DNA from: Aplectana chamaeleonis
Taxonomy: Eukaryota; Nematoda; Chromadorea; Rhabditida; Cosmocercidae
Length of the DNA stretch: 64,000 nt
NCBI GenBank assembly: GCA_029168955.1
Contig: JAPDOI010001858.1
Coordinates: 62,001 to 126,000 of the forward strand
Reading direction: 5' to 3'
Both the position numbers and the translations under genes were made by a program. Positions 59,501 to 64,000 of this stretch are shown in pieces. Each line of letters begins with the position of its first letter. Positions within the stretch are counted from its first letter, which is position 1. A model generated the notes under the pieces. The model was given only the letters and a program-made list of their open reading frames with translations. It ran no database searches and was not told the DNA's origin.

Positions 59501-62500
59501 CAAAACGCAAACTGGTGGGTGAGGTCGGCTTGTCAGTCTGCGCGGTCAGAACGCAGGTGCGCGCGTTCAGTACTCAAACAAACTGGTCGGTGAGAACGGA
59601 TTGTCGGTCTGCGCGGTCGGTACGCAAGTGCGCGCGTTCAGTACGCAAACAAACTGGTTAGTGTGATCGATTTCTTTGTCTGCGCGGTCGACACGCAAGT
59701 GTTCGCGTTCAGTATAGAAAGAAACTGGTCGGTGAGATCGATTTCTTAGTCTGTGCTGTTGGTACGCAAGTGTTCGCGCTTAGTACGCAATTGCCCGCGT
59801 TCAGTGCGGAGGTAAACTGGTTGGTGAGGTCGGTTTGTCAGTCTGCGCGGTTGAAACGCAAGTGCGCGCGTTTAGTACGCAAACAAATTGGCCGGTAAGA
59901 TCGATTTGTCAGTCTGTGCGGTCGGTACGCAAGTGTTCGCGTTCAGTACGCAATCGCCCGCATTTAGTACGCAAGCAAACTGGTGGGTGAGGTCGGCTTG
60001 TCAGTCTGCGCGGTCAGAACGTAGGTGTGCGCGTTTGGTACGCAAACAAATTGTCCGGTGAGATCGATTTGTCAGTCTGTGCGGTCGGTACGCAAGTGTT
60101 CGCGTTCAGTACGCAATCTCCCGCAATTAGTACGCAAGCAAACTGGTGGTTGAGGTCAGCTTGTCAGTCTGCGCGGAGAGAACGCAAGTGCGCGCGTTCA
60201 GTAAAGAAAGAAACTTGTCGGTGAGATCGATTTCTTAGTCTGTGCTGTCGGTACGCAAGTGTTGGCGCTTAGTACGCAATCGCCCGCGTTCAGTGCGGGG
60301 GTAAACTGGTTGGTGAGGTCGGTTTGTAGGTCTGCGCGGTTGGAACGCAAGTGCGCGCGTTCAGTACGCAAACAAACTGGTCGGTGAGATCGGATTGTCG
60401 GTCTGCGCGGTCGGTACGCAACTGTTCGCGTCCAGTACGCAAACAAACTGGCCGGTGAGATCGATTTCTTAGTCTGGGCGGTCGGTACGCATGTTTTCGC
60501 GTTTAGTACGCAATCGCCCGCGTTCAGTGCGGAGGTGAACTGGTTGGTGAGGTCGGTTTGTCAGTCTGCGCGGTTGAAACGCAAGTGCGCGCGTTCAGTA
60601 CGCAAACAAACTGGTTAGTGTGATCGATTTCTTTGTCTGCGCGGTCGACACGCAAGTGTTCGCGTTCAGTATAGAAAGAAACTGGTCGGTGAGATCGATT
60701 TCTTAGTCTGTGCTGTTGGTACGCAAGTGTTCGCGCTTAGTACGCAATTGCCCGCGTTCAGTGCGGAGGTAAACTGGTTGGTGAGGTCGGTTTGTCAGTC
60801 TGCGCGGTTGAAACGCAAGTGCGCGCGTTTAGTACGCAAACAAATTGGCCGGTAAGATCGATTTGTCAGTCTGTGCGGTCGGTACGCAAGTGTTCGCGTT
60901 CAGTACGCAATCGCCCGCATTTAGTACGCAAGCAAACTGGTGGGTGAGGTCGGCTTGTCAGTCTGCGCGGTCAGAACGCAGGTGTGCGCGTTTGGTACGC
61001 AAACAAATTGGCCGGTGAGATCGATTTGTCAGTCTGTGCGGTCGGTACGCAAGTGTTCGCGTTCAGTACGCAATCTCCCGCAATTAGTACGCAAGCAAAC
61101 TGGTGGTTGAGGTCAGCTTGTCAGTCTGCGCGGACAGAACGCAAGTGCGCGCGTTCAGTAAAGAAAGAAACTTGTCGGTGAGATCGATTTCTTAGTCTGT
61201 GCTGTCGGTACGCAAGTGTTGGCGCTTAGTACGCAATCGCCCGCGTTCAGTGCGGAGGTGAACTGGTTGGTGAGGTCGGTTTGTCAGTCTGCGCGGTTGG
61301 AACGCAAGTGCGCGCGTTCAGTACGCAAACAAACTGGTCGGTGAGATCGGATTGTCGGTCTGCGCGGTCGGTACGCAACTGTTCGCGTCCAGTACGCAAA
61401 CAAACTGGCCGGTGAGATCGATTTCTTAGTCTGGGCGGTCGGTACGCATGTTTTCGCGTTTAGTACGCAATCGCCCGCGTTCAGTGCGGAGGTGAACTGG
61501 TTGGTGAGGTCGGTTTGTCAGTCTGCGCGGTTGAAACGCAAGTGCGCGCGTTCAGTACGCAAACAAACTGGTCGGTGAGATCGATTTGTCAGTCTGCGCG
61601 GTCGACACGCAAGTGTTCGCGTTCAGTATAGAAAGAAACTGGTCGGTGAGATCGATTTCTTAGTCTGTGCTGTTGGTACGCAAGTGTTCGCGCTTAGTAC
61701 GCAATTGCCCGCGTTCAGTGCGGAGGTAAACTGGTTGGTGAGGTCGGTTTGTCAGTCTGCGCGGTTGAAACGCAAGTGCGCGCGTTTAGTACGCAAACAA
61801 ATTGGCCGGTAAGATCGATTTGTCAGTCTGTGCGGTCGGTACGCAAGTGTTCGCGTTCAGTACGCAATCTCCCGCAATTAGTACGCAAGCAAACTGGTGG
61901 TTGAGGTCAGCTTGTCAGTCTGCGCGGACAGAACGCAAGTGCGCGCGTTCAGTAAAGAAAGAAACTTGTCGGTGAGATCGATTTCTTAGTCTGTGCTGTC
62001 GGTACGCAAGTGTTGGCGCTTAGTACGCAATCGCCCGCGTTCAGTGCGGAGGTGAACTGGTTGGTGAGGTCGGTTTGTCAGTCTGCGCGGTTGGAACGCA
62101 AGTGCGCGCGTTCAGTACGCAAACAAACTGGTCGGTGAGATCGGATTGTCGGTCTGCGCGGTCGGTACGCAACTGTTCGCGTCCAGTACGCAAACAAACT
62201 GGCCGGTGAGATCGATTTCTTAGTCTGGGCGGTCGGTACGCATGTTTTCGCGTTTAGTACGCAATCGCCCGCGTTCAGTGCGGAGGTGAACTGGTTGGTG
62301 AGGTCGGTTTGTCAGTCTGCGCGGTTGAAACGCAAGTGCGCGCGTTCAGTACGCAAACAAACTGGTCGGTGAGATCGATTTGTCAGTCTGTGCGGTCGGT
62401 ACGCAAGTGTTCGCGTTCAGTACGCAATCTCCCGCAATTAGTACGCAAGCAAACTGGTGGTTGAGGTCAGCTTGTCAGTCTGCGCGGACAGAACGCAAGT

Positions 62501-64000
62501 GCGCGCGTTCAGTACGCAAACAAACTGGTCGGTGAGAACGGATTGTCGGTCTGCGCGGTCGGTACGCAAGTGCGCGCGTTTAGTACGCAAAAAAACTGGT
62601 TGGTGTGATCGATTTCTTTGTCTGCGCGGTCGACACGCAAGTGTTCGCGTTCAGTAAAGAAGCAAACTGGTCGGTGAGATCGATTTCTTAGTCTGTGCTG
62701 TCGGTACGCAAGTGTTCGCGCTTAGTACGCAATCGCCCGCGTTCAGTGCGGAGGTAAACTGGTTGGTGAGGTCGGTTTGTCAGTCTGCGTGGTTGGAACG
62801 CAGGTGCGCGCGTTCAGTACGCAAACAAACTGGTCGGTGAGATCGGATTGTCGGTCTGCGCCGTCGGTACGCAACTGTTCGCGTCCAGTACGCAAACAAA
62901 CTGGTCGGTGAGATCAATTTCTTAGTCTGGGCGGTCGGTACACATGTTTTCGCGTTTAGTACGCAATCGCCCGCGTTCAGTGCGGAGGTGAACTGGTTGG
63001 TGAGGTCGGTTTGTAAGTCTGCGCGGTTGGAACGCAAGTGCGCGCGTTCAGTACGCAAACAAACTGGTCGGTGAGATCGGATTGTCGGTCTGCGCGGTCG
63101 GTACGCAACTGTTCGCGTCCAGTACGTAAACAAACTGGCCGGTGAGATCGATTTCTTAGTCTGGGCGGTCGGTACGCATGTTTTCGCGTTTAGTACGCAA
63201 TCGCCCGCGTTCAGTGCGGAGGTGAACTGGTTGGTGAGGTCGGTTTGTCAGTCTGCGCGGTTGAAACGCAAGTGCGCGCGTTCAGTACGCAAACAAACTG
63301 GTCGGTGAGATCGATTTGTCAGTCTGTGCGGTCGGTACGCAAGTGTTCGCGTTCAGTACGCAATCTCCCGCAATTAGTACGCGAGCAAACTGGTGGTTGA
63401 GGTCAGCTTGTCAGTCTGCGCGGACAGAACGCAAGTGCGCGCGTTCAGTACGCAAACAAACTGGTCGGTGAGAACGGATTGTCGGTCTGCGCGGTCGGTA
63501 CGCAAGTGCGCGCGTTCAGTACGCAAAAAAACTGGTTGGTGTGATCGATTTCTTTGTCTGCGCGGTCGACACGCAAGTGTTCGCGTTCAGTAAAGAAGCA
63601 AACTGGTCGGTGAGATCGATTTCTTAGTCTGTGCTGTCGGTACGCAAGTGTTCGCGCTTTAGTACGCAATCGCCCGCGTTCAGTGCGGAGGTAAACTGGT
63701 TGGTGAGGTCGGTTTGTCAGTCTGCGCGGTTGGAACGCAGGTGCGCGCGTTCAGTACGCAAACAAACTGGTCGGTGAGATCGGATTGTCGGTCTGCGCGG
63801 TCGGTACGCAACTGTTCGCGTCCAGTACGCAAACAAACTGGTCGGTGAGATCAATTTCTTAGTCTGGGCGGCCGGTACGCATGTTTTCGCGTTTAGTACG
63901 CAATCGCCCGCGTTCAGTGCGGAGGTGAACTGGTTGGTGAGGTCGGTTTGTCAGTCTGCGCGGTTGGAAGGCAAGTGCGCGCGTTCAGTACGCAAACAAA
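53600..64000 (+). repeat. 936/957-bp higher-order repeat block
   Basis: Equivalent positions 62461 and 63397 are 936 bp apart (8x71+4x92, four trimers). Pairs at 54283/55215 (932) and 56688/57625 (937) are the same unit with small indels. The variant AGTATAGAAAGAAACTGG occurs at 59711, 60668 and 61625, twice exactly 957 apart, which is 936+21, so one extra 21-bp subunit defines a second unit length. The block runs off the right edge. Confidence 0.75.

Larger units (their letters stand above)
10779..64000 (+). repeat. Hierarchical satellite DNA array (71/92-bp monomers), continues past right edge
   Basis: About 53 kb of head-to-tail repeats with no unique DNA between. The monomer begins AACTGGTCGGTGAGATCG, passes through GTCTGCGCGGTCGGTACGC and ends with CGTTCAGTACGCAAACA (71 bp). 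A 92-bp form has one extra 21-bp piece (TCGCCCGCGTTCAGTGCGG, TCTCCCGCAATTAGTACGC or CGCCCGCATTTAGTACGC types). Starts at 10900, 10971, 11063, 11134, 11205, 11297, 11368, 11439 and 11531 give spacings of 71, 92, 71, 71, 92, 71, 71 and 92. All copies seen have the same orientation. At about 78 bp average this is roughly 650-700 monomers. Composition is CpG-rich against an AT-richer flank. Function is unknown; centromeric, subtelomeric or heterochromatic satellite are the usual options. Confidence 0.97.

Noticed and set aside
10779..64000. Over a hundred open frames of 60-130 codons on both strands, rich in Arg, Ser, Val and Cys
   Set aside because: They repeat with the satellite period, overlap on both strands, shift frame with each 71- or 92-bp monomer and lack any domain. 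They result from low stop-codon density in the repeat.
10779..64000. CRISPR-like array
   Set aside because: There are no unique spacers between conserved repeats. The whole unit is repeated and the context is an animal genome.

Overview
The window looks like nuclear DNA from a nematode-type animal genome. This assignment is tentative. It rests on a gene fragment with short introns of 93-95 bp and GT/AG borders, an acceptor-like site just upstream of the start codon that could be a trans-splice site, many small non-autonomous DNA transposons, and no bacterial-style gene packing. Only one real gene is recognisable: the 5' part of a fatty acyl-CoA reductase on the minus strand (2704-3425, four exons, 147 codons). 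The expected next exon is not found in the remaining 2.7 kb on its downstream side, so the gene is either truncated or interrupted by an unusually long intron.

Positions 1 to about 10,778 are non-satellite DNA dense in mobile-element relics. They hold two inverted-repeat elements with 3-bp TTA/TAA target duplications typical of the PIF/Harbinger group (768-1243 and 3719-4212), a long hairpin element (5132-5439), a second hairpin element (6770-6998), and a short element or structured RNA candidate (9698-9818). There is also an RNA polymerase III-type tRNA-like unit (4826-4901), a seven-copy 60-bp minisatellite (6302-6720), a degenerate CpG-rich repeat tract (5690-6060), and three copies of a dispersed repeat (1-210, around 10240-10300 inverted, 10555-10778).

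Positions 10,779 to 64,000 (about 53 kb, running off the right edge) are one uninterrupted, head-to-tail satellite array. Its organisation is strongly hierarchical. A 21-bp subunit occurs two or three times after a 29-bp spacer, giving monomers of 71 bp (29+2x21) and 92 bp (29+3x21). These combine into 163-bp dimers and 234-bp trimers. The trimers and dimers build a left-to-right mosaic of higher-order repeats of 468, about 2006, about 1655, 1191, 772, about 3819, about 1311, 936 and 957 bp. All the many open frames of 60-130 codons in the array are by-products of this repetition and are not annotated as genes.

The most notable items are the multi-level satellite architecture, its sharp left border abutting a dispersed repeat, reverse-oriented satellite-like motifs 5 kb outside the array, a tract of G-biased substitutions inside one array copy, and the clean transposon ends with target duplications. 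No new enzymatic or defence system was found.
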